The position numbers were made by a program, and so were the translations under genes. A stretch of DNA of 64,000 nucleotides, taken from positions 4,799 through 68,798 of the forward strand of contig JAEEQP010000018.1 in the NCBI GenBank assembly GCA_016285355.1, in the 5' to 3' direction. Each line of letters begins with the position of its first letter. The first letter of the stretch is position 1. This document shows positions 49,757-58,327 of the stretch, piece after piece. The notes beneath the pieces were generated by a model that ran no database searches, was not told the DNA's origin, and saw nothing but the letters and a program-made list of their open reading frames with translations. The stretch comes from Bacteroidales bacterium. GTDB lineage: Bacteria; Bacteroidota; Bacteroidia; Bacteroidales; F082.

Positions 49757-50542
49757 TCAATACTTGTTGAAACGTGAGCCCCAGTTGTACGACAGCATGA
49801 AGGTGATGAATAACCTTTTGTTACGTTCCGAATCCATGATGGACACCCCCAAGGGAAAGAATTCGGCTTTCACATCTACGTTGAGGGATTGTGCCCTTGG
49901 GCGCGACTTCCCGATGTCGAAACCGAGGCCCAAAGAGGCGTGGACACCAGGTGAGAGTTTGGTTTCTGCAATGCCTTTGGTGAAAGGTGCCCGACCGAGG
50001 ATGTCGAGACCTGGCTGAAAGGTCTGTTCTTCTATCGTTTCGTAATAGCCGTTGTTGCTGGGCTTATAGGCGATAGCATAGTAATAATATGGTTTGAGCA
50101 AGGCCAAAGACGCGCCCGCTTCGTAAGTCCATCGCGTCTCGATGCCGCCCCAGTAGGGTTTGCCGAAGATGCGTCGGTCTTCTCCATAGCCGAATCGCAG
50201 TACATACACATAGTTCAATTTGCCGTAGACGAAAGGCCGCGTGTTGTAGGTGGAGATGTTCATGGTCTTGATCTCCTTGAGCGAATGCAGCGAAACAACT
50301 TCCGCCTCCCAGTTCCTAATAAGGTGTATGCTCTTGATTTTTCCGATTTTGAAGCCTGCGCCAAAACCTCTGGAATGGATAGCCAGTTTGATGGTGTTTT
50401 GGTGGTTGTAGACTAACCTTTCTTCTATGGGTTTGTCGTCTTCGCTTTGGATGTCAATATTTTGTGCGGGCAACAAAAAAGCACACGCTCCGAAAAGCGT
50501 GAGCATGAAAATGCGCAATAGGGTTTGTCTGAGGGCAGTCAT
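49757..50542 (-). CDS. Conserved Bacteroidetes outer-membrane protein, hypothetical
   Basis: 261 residues from ATG 50542 (MTALRQTLLRIFMLTLFGAC ... AQ, a signal peptide); the frame is open to 50560. After the signal, beta-rich strands with GFGAGFKIG, VYVLRFGYGEDRR, WGGIETRWTYEAGASLALL, GVHASLGLGFDIG and LFITFMLSYNWGSRFNKY suggest a ten-stranded barrel or membrane-attached shell. The family is widespread in Bacteroidetes but unnamed. 27 bp after the small lipoprotein gene, and probably co-transcribed. Confidence 0.75.
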   Translation of the reverse strand: MTALRQTLLRIFMLTLFGACAFLLPAQNIDIQSEDDKPIEERLVYNHQNTIKLAIHSRGFGAGFKIGKIKSIHLIRNWEAEVVSLHSLKEIKTMNISTYNTRPFVYGKLNYVYVLRFGYGEDRRIFGKPYWGGIETRWTYEAGASLALLKPYYYYAIAYKPSNNGYYETIEEQTFQPGLDILGRAPFTKGIAETKLSPGVHASLGLGFDIGKSRPRAQSLNVDVKAEFFPLGVSIMDSERNKRLFITFMLSYNWGSRFNKY

Positions 50543-50569
50543 GGCCGTGCCTCCCAACACCTATTTTTA

Positions 50570-50701
50570 TTAATAACGCGTTTCTTTGATGTACTTTGAC
50601 GATTCGCCGTAGGCTGGGCAGCTCTTGTTGGAACCGCAAGAGGTCATGATAATGCCTGAAACAAAGGCGATTAACAGCGCGATGGCAACTTTTTTCTTCA
50701 T
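50570..50701 (-). CDS. Very small lipoprotein (43 aa)
   Basis: MKKKVAIALLIAFVSGIIMTS followed by the lipobox Cys and CGSNKSCPAYGESSKYIKET. The start at 50701 is chosen because it opens a perfect lipoprotein signal; the frame extends to 50764 without one. The short mature tail with CPAYGESxxY is of a type recurring in Bacteroidetes; the role is unknown. Mature peptide about 23 residues. Likely first gene of a two-gene unit with the outer-membrane protein gene. Confidence 0.7.
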   Translation of the reverse strand: MKKKVAIALLIAFVSGIIMTSCGSNKSCPAYGESSKYIKETRY

Positions 50702-50780
50702 AGCTATGAAATTTGATTTGCAAAGTAACGGATTTTTCTCCGAAAAATTGCCATCTTTGCACAACTTTTTGAAAAATGCG

Positions 50781-50839
50781 GGCCTTCGACAAGCTCAGGC
50801 ACCTTAAAAGCAAAGGCCCTTGAGCCTGTCGAAAGGCCG
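50781..50839. repeat. Inverted repeat pair, unit TTCGACARGCTCA
   Basis: GGCCTTCGACAAGCTCAGGC and CCTTGAGCCTGTCGAAAGGCC, converging halves as at 17217 and 35016; 17 bp before the ung start, so probably in its leader. Confidence 0.75.
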
Positions 50840-50856
50840 ACAATGAATGTAAGACT

Positions 50857-51534
50857 ATGGAAGTAAAGAAACCGAATATCGATGAAAGTTGGTACCAAGT
50901 GCTGCGTCCGCAGTTCGAGGCACCCTATTTCGCTGACTTGAAATCCTTCTTGGTGAGCGAAAAACGACAATATGCCGTATATCCTCCAGGGCCACTGATT
51001 TTCAACGCCTTCAACCTCACGCCATTCGACAAGGTGAAGGTCGTCATCTTGGGCCAAGACCCATATCACGGCCCTGGGCAGGCACATGGGCTATCGTTTT
51101 CGGTGCCCGACGGTGTGCCATTCCCGCCCAGCCTGCAAAACATCTTCAAGGAGTTGCACGACGACCTCGGTATACCGATGGCGCGTTCAGGCAACCTCGA
51201 GAAGTGGGCGAGGGAAGGGGTATTATTGCTCAATGCCTCGCTAACGGTGCGTGCAGGACAGGCAGCCTCACACTCGCATCACGGTTGGGAACAATTCACC
51301 GATGCGGCCATCCGTGCCCTTTCTGACCAAAGGGAACATTTGGTTTTCATCCTCTGGGGCAATTACGCCATCGCGAAACAAGCCTTGATTGACCCATTCA
51401 AACACTTGATTCTGAAATCGGTGCACCCATCACCCTTGTCGGCCAGCCGAGGTTTTTTCGGCTGTCATCATTTCTCGCAAACGAATAATTATTTAATACA
51501 AAACGGAATAGAACCTATTGACTGGAGCCTATGA
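50857..51534 (+). CDS. ung: Uracil-DNA glycosylase (family 1)
   Basis: 225 residues. Removes uracil from DNA in base-excision repair. Motifs: [20 protein letters not shown] with the catalytic Asp, [10 protein letters not shown], and [18 protein letters not shown] with the catalytic His. Full length. The stop overlaps the rdgB start by 4 nt (ATGA), joining two enzymes that keep non-canonical bases out of DNA in one operon. Confidence 0.96.
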   Translation: MEVKKPNIDESWYQVLRPQFEAPYFADLKSFLVSEKRQYAVYPPGPLIFNAFNLTPFDKVKVVILGQDPYHGPGQAHGLSFSVPDGVPFPPSLQNIFKELHDDLGIPMARSGNLEKWAREGVLLLNASLTVRAGQAASHSHHGWEQFTDAAIRALSDQREHLVFILWGNYAIAKQALIDPFKHLILKSVHPSPLSASRGFFGCHHFSQTNNYLIQNGIEPIDWSL

Positions 51535-52109
51535 AACAGATAGTCTTTGCCACCAACAATAAAAACAAACTGCGCGAGATGCGCGAAATCATGGAAGGCC
51601 TCTATGAGGTCTTGAGCCTCGAAGACATTGGCTGCCACGAGGACATCATCGAGGATGCAGACACCATCGAAGGCAACGCCAAAATCAAGGCGGACTTCGT
51701 CACCAACAAGTTCCATGTGGACTGTTTCGCTGACGACACAGGTCTTGAAGTGGAGGCCTTGGGCGGTGCTCCCGGCGTGTATTCGGCGCGTTATGCCGGC
51801 GAGCATTGCAGCTATCAGGACAACGTGGACAAGATGCTTGCCGCCATGAAAGGCCAGACCAACCGCAAAGCGGCCTTCCGCACTTGCATCGCATTGAATC
51901 TTGATGGGAAATCCTATTATTTCGAAGGTCGTTGCGACGGACAAATCACCGAGCAGCAGCGCGGCACCGAGGGCTTCGGCTACGACCCCATCTTCCAGCC
52001 CGACGGTTACGACCAGACCTTTGCCGAACTGGGCCATGAAGTGAAAAACGCTATCAGCCACAGGGGGAGAGCTACGCAGAAACTGATTGCGTTTTTGAAG
52101 GAAATCTAA
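51531..52109 (+). CDS. rdgB: Non-canonical purine NTP pyrophosphatase (RdgB/HAM1)
   Basis: 192 residues. Hydrolyses dITP, XTP and related NTPs to monophosphates. Motifs: [18 protein letters not shown] at the N-terminus, [36 protein letters not shown] and [20 protein letters not shown] near the end, HRGRA. Coupled to ung by an ATGA overlap. Confidence 0.95.
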   Translation: MKQIVFATNNKNKLREMREIMEGLYEVLSLEDIGCHEDIIEDADTIEGNAKIKADFVTNKFHVDCFADDTGLEVEALGGAPGVYSARYAGEHCSYQDNVDKMLAAMKGQTNRKAAFRTCIALNLDGKSYYFEGRCDGQITEQQRGTEGFGYDPIFQPDGYDQTFAELGHEVKNAISHRGRATQKLIAFLKEI

Positions 52110-52124
52110 TCTGATGTAAATAAG

Positions 52125-52826
52125 ATGAGCATGGACGAAAAACTCAAAAAGTTGTATGAGGAGTATTGGCCTAGATACCAAACATATATTCGTTATTCGG
52201 AGGCTGCTAAGAATGCCGCTTATCCATTTTTGATAAAGTGTCCTGATTCATATGAGGTGGCAGAAAAAAGAATAATGTTTTGTGGACAAGAAACACAAGG
52301 ATGGTACACAAAAGGATATAATGACCCTGATGTAGATTATCACGACTTGCGTGGATGCTATAATGCTTTCGTAAATGGAATCAATAATGCGGTCGTAAAT
52401 AAGGAGCAAGGGAAAAATTCACCGTATTGGAATTTTCAGAAAAGGAATGCGTTTCCTAAAATTGCATTTATAAGGAACAACATCGTTAAGATTGGAAAGA
52501 GGAGAGCCCCAGGATGTGATGATAGAGTAAACGATTTGACATTAAAGTATTTCCCGGTAATCACTAAGGAAATTGAAATATTGGAGCCAGACCTTATTAT
52601 CTTTTTTACTGGACCGAAATACGATAGTCGAATAGAAAAAGTTCTTGGCTCATTCTCAGAGGAACATATTGATGAACGATTTGAGTGCTGGGATCGGCTT
52701 GAATTTAAAAACTCGAATATACCTTCAGCTATCAGATTAAATCATACAGGATGGCTTGTGCGTAATCGTTTATATAACTCAATGGTAGAGGCCGTTTGCT
52801 CATATATAAAACATTTCTATGCGTAA
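52125..52826 (+). CDS. Hypothetical protein, possibly of the uracil-DNA glycosylase superfamily
   Basis: 233 residues from ATG 52125 or 52131. Clearly AT-richer than ung and rdgB before it, suggesting later arrival. The pattern RIMFCGQETQGWY after a helical N-terminus, then LEPDLIIFFTGPKYDSRIEK, and a late IRLNHTGWLVRNRLY, recalls the strand-loop order of UDG-like folds (GQE, central hydrophobic strand, and terminal H-x-G in place of HPS). No confirmed family. It follows rdgB by 15 bp and may be co-transcribed. A role in nucleic-acid base handling would fit its neighbours but rests on weak resemblance. Confidence 0.65.
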   Translation: MSMDEKLKKLYEEYWPRYQTYIRYSEAAKNAAYPFLIKCPDSYEVAEKRIMFCGQETQGWYTKGYNDPDVDYHDLRGCYNAFVNGINNAVVNKEQGKNSPYWNFQKRNAFPKIAFIRNNIVKIGKRRAPGCDDRVNDLTLKYFPVITKEIEILEPDLIIFFTGPKYDSRIEKVLGSFSEEHIDERFECWDRLEFKNSNIPSAIRLNHTGWLVRNRLYNSMVEAVCSYIKHFYA

Positions 52827-53091
52827 TTTGACAAGATTATCTTGCCGTCTTACGGCACTATGGTAATGATAGTGGCTATTCAATCCATAAGAAATATATG
52901 ATACAATTTGCCGAAGAATATTTAGACTATCCATGGTGCAAGTGCCGCTTGCACAATTTTAGGAGGTGCCGGCTTTGCAAACAATTCGACAATGTCAACG
53001 ATGCAAAACGACAACAGAGATAAAGTCCCGAAGGGACGACCCGAATACACCCCGATATGCAATGTCGGGTTTTCATATTAACGATAATACA
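52827..53091. other. Intergenic stretch with small hairpins, no gene seen
   Basis: No coding frame was found. Holds TGCCGTcttACGGCA near 52840, GTGCAAGtgccgCTTGCAC at 52936-52954 and the 49-bp dispersed repeat at 53022-53070, which also occurs at 31692. Confidence 0.5.
53022..53070. repeat. Dispersed ~49-bp repeat, second copy
   Basis: AAAGTCCCGAAGGGAC then CACCCCGATATGCAATGTCGGG, matching 31692-31740 in order, spacing and most bases; lies downstream of the UDG-like gene. Confidence 0.65.
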
Positions 53092-53129
53092 ATAATCCCC
53101 TGCCAAAGATATTCTTGACAGGGGATTAT
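53092..53129. terminator. Terminator between the UDG-like gene and alaS
   Basis: ATAATCCCCTGCCA (53092-53105) with TGACAGGGGATTAT (53116-53129), a 13-14 bp stem with one mismatch, T-rich on the minus side; immediately 3' of alaS. Confidence 0.8.
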
Positions 53130-53135
53130 ATCTTA

Positions 53136-55745
53136 TCAAATCCTCTCCCTCAGCATCCCCATAGCCTTAGCCAACCCATCAGCATTACGCCCGCCAGCCA
53201 CGCAGAGGGTCTTCTGTCCGCCGCCACCGCCTTGGATTTCCTTGGCCACCTCGCGGATGAGCTTGGTGGCATCCAAACCTTTGGTATCAGCGAACGACTC
53301 TGGTAACAACAGGCAGAGTGAAGGCTTGCCGTCCACGACAGAGCCGAGGATGGCGATGGTGCTCTCGTTCATCTGCTTGAGTAGCAGGGCGATATTGCGC
53401 AGCTGGTCGCCAGCGCAGTGCAGGGTCTCCATGATGAGTTTGTAGCCTTTGTGGTCAAGGGCTTTCTCGTGAAGTCTTTCGGCCATGGCTTGGGCTTTCT
53501 CCTGCATCAGGTGCTCCACCTCCTTCTTCAAGGCGGAGTTCTGTTCGCTGAGTGAGGTCACGCCTTTTACGAGGTCGGGAGTTTTGATGGTCTCGCGGAT
53601 ATGTCCAATCAAATCCAGTTGCTCGTCAAGGTATTGTTCCACAGCTTCGCCGGTGATGGCTTCGATACGGCGGATGCCTGCGGCAATGGCACCCTCACTC
53701 ACAATCTTGAACATGCCGATGTTGCCTGTGGCTGAAGTGTGGCAGCCACCGCAAAGCTCCATGGAATAGTTCTTGTCGAAGACCACGACGCGTACCTTGT
53801 CGCCGTATTTCTCGCCGAACAAAGCCGTGGCTCCCATGGCCTTAGCTTCGTCAATCGGGATTTCAGCGTAGGTCACATTCGGGATGTTCTCGCGAATCTT
53901 CTGGTTGACGATTTTCTCCACTTGACGGATTTCTTCAGGCGTCATCTTGGAGAAGTGGCTGAAGTCGAAGCGCATACGCTGGTCATCGACCAAGGAACCC
54001 TTTTGTTCGACATGTGAGCCCAAAACTTGTCTCAAAGCGGCGTGCATCAGGTGGGTCGCGCTGTGGTTGTTGGCGATGCGCTGACGGCGTGCTGTGTCGA
54101 TGGCGGCAGTGAAAGCCACCTCGGGATTTTGCGGCAGTTGTTCAGTAATATGGATAACCAGATTGTTTTCTTTTATGGTGTTCACAATCTTGATGGTCTC
54201 GTTTTCAGAGGTCAGTGTGCCGGTGTCGCCTACTTCACCGCCCATCTCGGCATAGAACGGGGTCTTGTCAAGGACGATTTCAAAGTGGGTCTTTTTCTTG
54301 GCCACCACCTCGCGGAAACGCAGGATGTGGCTCTCGCAATTCATGTCGGTGTAGCCGACAAACTCAGTAGGTTGTTCGCTCTCGTTCACCACCACCCAGT
54401 CGCCATTGGCTTTCTCGGCGGCCTTGCGGGAACGGTTCTTCTGCTCTTCAAGGTTGGCCTTAAAGCCTTCCATGTCCACGTTGATGTCCTTCTCAGCAGC
54501 CATCAGTTGGGTGAGGTCGATGGGGAAGCCGAAGGTGTCGAACAGTTCGAAGGCGAAATTGCCGTCGATGTCTTGTTTGGGATGTTGTTCCACATAGCTT
54601 TCGAAACGCTTGATGCCTTGGGCTAAAGTACGCAGGAATGCGGCTTCCTCTTCGCGGATGACCTTTCCGACCAGCTCCTGTTGTGCCTTGATTTCCGGGA
54701 AGTTGTATTCCATTTGTTGCACGAGGATGGGCAACAGATTGCAGACGAATGGCTCCTCAAAGCCCAAGAAGGTGAAACCATAGCGCACGGCGCGGCGCAA
54801 CACACGGCGGATGACGTAACCAGCTCCGTTGTTGGAAGGCAGTTGTCCGTCGGCGATGGCGAAACTCACAGCACGCAGGTGGTCGGTGATGACGCGCATA
54901 GCCACATCGGTCTTTTCGGCCTTGCCGTATTCGATGCCCGACATCTTGGCGATGGCTTGGATGATGGGCTGGAACACATCGGTGTCGTAGTTCGAGGTTT
55001 TGCCTTGCAGCACGCGCACCAAACGCTCGAAGCCCATGCCGGTGTCGACATGTTTAGCAGGGAGTTCCACCAAATGGCCGTCGGCCATGCGGTTGTATTG
55101 CATGAACACAAGGTTCCAGATTTCAATTACTTGCGGGTCGTCCATGTTAACCAAGTCGCGGCCAGGGATTTGCTTGCGGGCTTCGTCGTCGCGCAGGTCG
55201 ATGTGAATTTCGGAGCAGGGACCGCAAGGGCCGGTCTCGCCCATCTCCCAGAAATTGTCCTTCTTGTTGCCGTAGATGATGCGGTCTTCGCTGACGTGGT
55301 TTTTCCAATAGTCGTAGGCTTCCATATCAGCAGGTTGGCCGTCCTTTTCATCGCCGCCGAAGACAGTGACATAGAGTCTGTCCTTGTCAATCTTCACCAC
55401 CTCAGTGAGGTATTCCCAAGCGTAGGCAATGGCTTCCTTCTTGAAGTAGTCGCCAAACGACCAGTTGCCTAGCATCTCGAACATGGTGTGATGGTAGGTG
55501 TCGTGGCCGACTTCCTCCAAATCATTGTGTTTGCCCGAAACGCGCAAGCATTTCTGCGTGTCAGCGGCACGTTTCCATTTCGCGGGCTGGTTGCCCAAAA
55601 AGATGTCCTTAAACTGGTTCATGCCCGCGTTGGTGAACATGAGGGTCGGGTCGTTCTTGACGACGATGGGTGCTGACGGCACGATGGCGTGCTCCTTCGA
55701 ACGGAAGAAGTCCAAGAAGCTATTTCTGATTTCGTAAGCGTTCAT
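53136..55745 (-). CDS. alaS: Alanine--tRNA ligase
   Basis: 869 residues. Class II synthetase: motif 1 region FTNAGMNQFKDIFLG, RVSGKHNDLEEVGHDTYHHT, motif 2 FEMLGNWSFGDYFKKEAI, and motif 3 NNGAGYVIRRVLRRAVRYG. Editing domain with zinc site HSATHLMHAAL...CGGCHTSATG. C-terminal C-Ala region with GGGGGQKTLCVAGG. Full length, starts MNAYEIRNSFLDFF. -7 box TAAATTTG at 55796-55803 on the minus strand, divergent from the M23 peptidase. Confidence 0.97.
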   Translation of the reverse strand: MNAYEIRNSFLDFFRSKEHAIVPSAPIVVKNDPTLMFTNAGMNQFKDIFLGNQPAKWKRAADTQKCLRVSGKHNDLEEVGHDTYHHTMFEMLGNWSFGDYFKKEAIAYAWEYLTEVVKIDKDRLYVTVFGGDEKDGQPADMEAYDYWKNHVSEDRIIYGNKKDNFWEMGETGPCGPCSEIHIDLRDDEARKQIPGRDLVNMDDPQVIEIWNLVFMQYNRMADGHLVELPAKHVDTGMGFERLVRVLQGKTSNYDTDVFQPIIQAIAKMSGIEYGKAEKTDVAMRVITDHLRAVSFAIADGQLPSNNGAGYVIRRVLRRAVRYGFTFLGFEEPFVCNLLPILVQQMEYNFPEIKAQQELVGKVIREEEAAFLRTLAQGIKRFESYVEQHPKQDIDGNFAFELFDTFGFPIDLTQLMAAEKDINVDMEGFKANLEEQKNRSRKAAEKANGDWVVVNESEQPTEFVGYTDMNCESHILRFREVVAKKKTHFEIVLDKTPFYAEMGGEVGDTGTLTSENETIKIVNTIKENNLVIHITEQLPQNPEVAFTAAIDTARRQRIANNHSATHLMHAALRQVLGSHVEQKGSLVDDQRMRFDFSHFSKMTPEEIRQVEKIVNQKIRENIPNVTYAEIPIDEAKAMGATALFGEKYGDKVRVVVFDKNYSMELCGGCHTSATGNIGMFKIVSEGAIAAGIRRIEAITGEAVEQYLDEQLDLIGHIRETIKTPDLVKGVTSLSEQNSALKKEVEHLMQEKAQAMAERLHEKALDHKGYKLIMETLHCAGDQLRNIALLLKQMNESTIAILGSVVDGKPSLCLLLPESFADTKGLDATKLIREVAKEIQGGGGGQKTLCVAGGRNADGLAKAMGMLRERI

Positions 55746-55795
55746 TTATAGTAAGTTATGTGTTTTAGCCTGAAAAATTACTTCAAAAAATCGTG

Positions 55796-55823
55796 CAAAT
55801 TTACGCTAAATATTCTATTTTTG
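55796..55823. promoter_or_regulatory. Back-to-back promoters of alaS and the M23 gene
   Basis: TAAATTTG on the minus strand (55796-55803) and TATTTTTG on the plus strand (55816-55823), 12 bp apart. The two -7 boxes are so close that the two polymerases would compete. Confidence 0.55.
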
Positions 55824-55874
55824 CGCAATAGTTTTTGAATTGAGGCGTTATTTATGGCTCAATCGGGCAGATTA

Positions 55875-56849
55875 ATGGCAAAACAAGAGCATTACATATT
55901 CAATCAGTTGACGCAAAGTTTTGAAGTTTTGGAGACTTCAAAGCCGAGGAAAGTATTGCGTTTTTTGCTGATTTCATTGGCCGTTTTGGGTGTCGCTTTC
56001 GTGTTTGCCATCTTGCTGTTCACCTTTTTCAAGTCGCCGAAAGAGATGATGCAGGCTCGTGAACTGGAATTCATGAAGCTCCAATATGAGATCCTGAACG
56101 ATAGGCTTGACAATCTGGAGATTCTGATGACCGATATGGAACAGCGCGACAACAACCTGTATCGTGTTATGTTTGAGGCTGATCCTATTCCTACTTCAAT
56201 GCGTCTCTCTGGCTTTTCTGACCCTGACCGTTATGCCAAATTGATTGGTTACAAGAACTCGGAGCAAGTGCTTGGGGCAGCTCGAAAATTGGATGTCTTG
56301 GCCAGTCGGATGTATCACCAGTCGGTTTCTTACGACTCGTTGTTTGCTTTGGCGCGCAACAAGTCGGATATGCTGGCGCACATTCCAGCCATTATGCCGT
56401 TGAAGGTGACGGATTTGAAGTATATTTCTTCCAATTATGGTTATCGTCCCGACCCGATTTATAAGGTGAGAAAATTCCACGGCGGCATGGACTTCTCGGC
56501 TCCGATGGGCACGGAAGTATACGTTACAGGCGATGGCGTGGTGATTGATGTGGACAAATCATTTTGGGGCTACGGCAATATGGTGACTGTCGACCACGGC
56601 TATGGCTATGTGACACGTTATGCACATCTGCAAGGTGCGGCGGTGAAGAAGGGGCAGAAACTGAAACGCGGCCAGCTCATCGGCTTTGTTGGCAGTACAG
56701 GCAAGACCACAGGTGTGCATCTGCATTACGAAGTGAGGAAAAACAATGTCCCCATCAACCCGATTAATTTCTTCTTCGATGACCTAACGCCCGACGAATA
56801 CGATAGAATGCTGGAGTTGTCGACCTTACCTACACAAACAATGGACTGA
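55875..56849 (+). CDS. Membrane-anchored M23 family peptidase
   Basis: 324 residues from ATG 55875 (MAKQEHYIFN), as in relatives; the in-frame ATG at 55854 would add seven residues and cannot be excluded. A cytoplasmic head of about 30 residues, one membrane helix (FLLISLAVLGVAFVFAILLF), a coiled-coil-like segment (ELEFMKLQYEILNDRLDNLE), then an M23/LytM domain: HGGMDFSAPMGTEVY with the zinc His and Asp, VDHGYGYVTRYAHL, and GVHLHYEV with HxH. All zinc ligands are present, so it is probably an active peptidoglycan endopeptidase. 2 bp from the MerR-type gene. Confidence 0.92.
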   Translation: MAKQEHYIFNQLTQSFEVLETSKPRKVLRFLLISLAVLGVAFVFAILLFTFFKSPKEMMQARELEFMKLQYEILNDRLDNLEILMTDMEQRDNNLYRVMFEADPIPTSMRLSGFSDPDRYAKLIGYKNSEQVLGAARKLDVLASRMYHQSVSYDSLFALARNKSDMLAHIPAIMPLKVTDLKYISSNYGYRPDPIYKVRKFHGGMDFSAPMGTEVYVTGDGVVIDVDKSFWGYGNMVTVDHGYGYVTRYAHLQGAAVKKGQKLKRGQLIGFVGSTGKTTGVHLHYEVRKNNVPINPINFFFDDLTPDEYDRMLELSTLPTQTMD

Positions 56850-56851
56850 TT

Positions 56852-57205
56852 ATGGAAGAAAACAAGACCACAGGAAAGTACTATTATTCAATAGGTGAAG
56901 TGGCCGCGATGTTCGGGGTCAATACTTCCATGATTCGCTATTGGGAGAAGGAGTTTGATGTGTTGCGCCCGCGCAAGAACAAGAAAGGTAATCGTTTTTT
57001 CACCGAGCGTGACGTGCGTTATGTGCATGTAATATACCATTTGCTGAAGGAGAAGGGCTACACCTTGGCAGGTGCAAAAGCCGCCTTGAAAGAGAAGTTC
57101 AGCGAATACGAGGAAAAGGTTATCCTGTTGGAGACGCTTGAAAAGACACGAGGTTTCCTGCTTGACTTGGATAAGGCCTTGGCCGAACGGCAGAAAAAGG
57201 TTTGA
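56852..57205 (+). CDS. MerR-family transcriptional regulator
   Basis: 117 residues. N-terminal MerR winged helix: YYSIGEVAAMFGVNTSMIRY, WEKEFDVLRPRKNKKGNRFF and TERDVRYVHVIYHLLKEKGY. A short C-terminal helix follows, without the metal-binding Cys of MerR itself. Placed 2 bp after the M23 gene, so co-transcribed; this pair is common in Bacteroidetes. The effector is unknown. Its stop abuts the convergent rluD stop without a gap. Confidence 0.9.
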   Translation: MEENKTTGKYYYSIGEVAAMFGVNTSMIRYWEKEFDVLRPRKNKKGNRFFTERDVRYVHVIYHLLKEKGYTLAGAKAALKEKFSEYEEKVILLETLEKTRGFLLDLDKALAERQKKV

Positions 57206-58327
57206 TTATTCCTCTAACAAATTCCGAGCCTTCAAATAAACCCTCCATTTGTCGAGTACCTGCTCCATATCCTCGGGCAATTCCGAGGTGAACATCATTT
57301 GTTTGCCAGTGGTGGGATGTACGAAGCCTAATTCCTTGGCGTGCAAGGCGTGGCGCGGCATGATTTTAAAACAATTGTCAATGAATTGCTTGTATTTCGA
57401 GAAAGTGGTGCCTTTCAGGATGACATCACCGCCGTACAAGGCATCGTTGAACAAGGGATGGCCGATGAATTGCGAATGGGCGCGAATTTGGTGGGTACGG
57501 CCTGTTTCCAAACGGTATTCGTTAAGGGTCACGTAACCAAAGCGTTCCAACACCTTCCAATGCGTGATGGCTTCCTTGCCTTGTTCGCCGAAGGGATAGA
57601 CGGTCATGCGGCGGCGGTTGCTCTGGCTACGCCCGATATTGCCTACGATGGTGCCTTCGTCCTCGTCGAAGTCGCCCCAAACCAAGGCGTAGTAGCGGCG
57701 GTGGATGCTGTGGTCGAAGAATTGTTTGGCGAGTATGGCTTGGGCGGTTTCGTTCTTGGTGACGACCATCAGGCCGGTGGTGTCCTTGTCGATGCGGTGG
57801 ACGAGGTAGCCGATGCGGTTCTCAATATTTTGGTGGGTCTGCTCGAAATGATAGGCCAAGCCGTGCAGCAATGTGCCGGTGAAATTGCCGTGCGCGGGAT
57901 GCACCACCAAGCCTGCCTGCTTGTTGATGACAATGACATCGTCGTCCTCGTAAACAATGTTCAGCGGAATAGGCTCGGGCTTGATGTCGGTCTCGCGGGG
58001 TGGATAGCTGAACACAATGGAAATCACATCGTTGGGCTTCACCTTGTAGTTCGACTTCACCACTTTGTCGTTCACCAGGATGTTGCCCGCCTTGGCTGCG
58101 TTTTGTATGCGGTTGCGCGAGATGCTGCTGATACGTGAAGTCAGGAAAGTGTCGATGCGCACCGTGTCCTGGCCGCCATCGACGATGATGCGCATGTGTT
58201 CAAACAATTGACCGTCTTCTTCGGTGGCCTCGTCGTCCGAGGTTTCGAGGAGGTCGTCGTCATTCTCAATGAGCTCGTTGTCGTTTTCAACGAGTTCGTC
58301 GTCCAATTCCATGAGTTCGTCGTTCAT
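57206..58327 (-). CDS. rluD: RluA-family pseudouridine synthase (RluD-type) with acidic leader
   Basis: 373 residues. N-terminal 45 residues are an acidic, repetitive extension (MNDELMELDDELVENDNELI ...) absent from ordinary family members. Then an S4 domain (RIDTFLTSRISSISRNRIQN), followed by the catalytic domain: HRIDKDTTGLMVVTKN with the catalytic Asp, RRYYALVWG, ETGRTHQIRAH and HALHAKELGF. Converts uridines in 23S rRNA to pseudouridine. The ATG overlaps the stop of the T9SS gene by 4 nt. Last gene of the three-gene minus-strand operon with the PASTA and T9SS genes. Confidence 0.92.
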   Translation of the reverse strand: MNDELMELDDELVENDNELIENDDDLLETSDDEATEEDGQLFEHMRIIVDGGQDTVRIDTFLTSRISSISRNRIQNAAKAGNILVNDKVVKSNYKVKPNDVISIVFSYPPRETDIKPEPIPLNIVYEDDDVIVINKQAGLVVHPAHGNFTGTLLHGLAYHFEQTHQNIENRIGYLVHRIDKDTTGLMVVTKNETAQAILAKQFFDHSIHRRYYALVWGDFDEDEGTIVGNIGRSQSNRRRMTVYPFGEQGKEAITHWKVLERFGYVTLNEYRLETGRTHQIRAHSQFIGHPLFNDALYGGDVILKGTTFSKYKQFIDNCFKIMPRHALHAKELGFVHPTTGKQMMFTSELPEDMEQVLDKWRVYLKARNLLEE

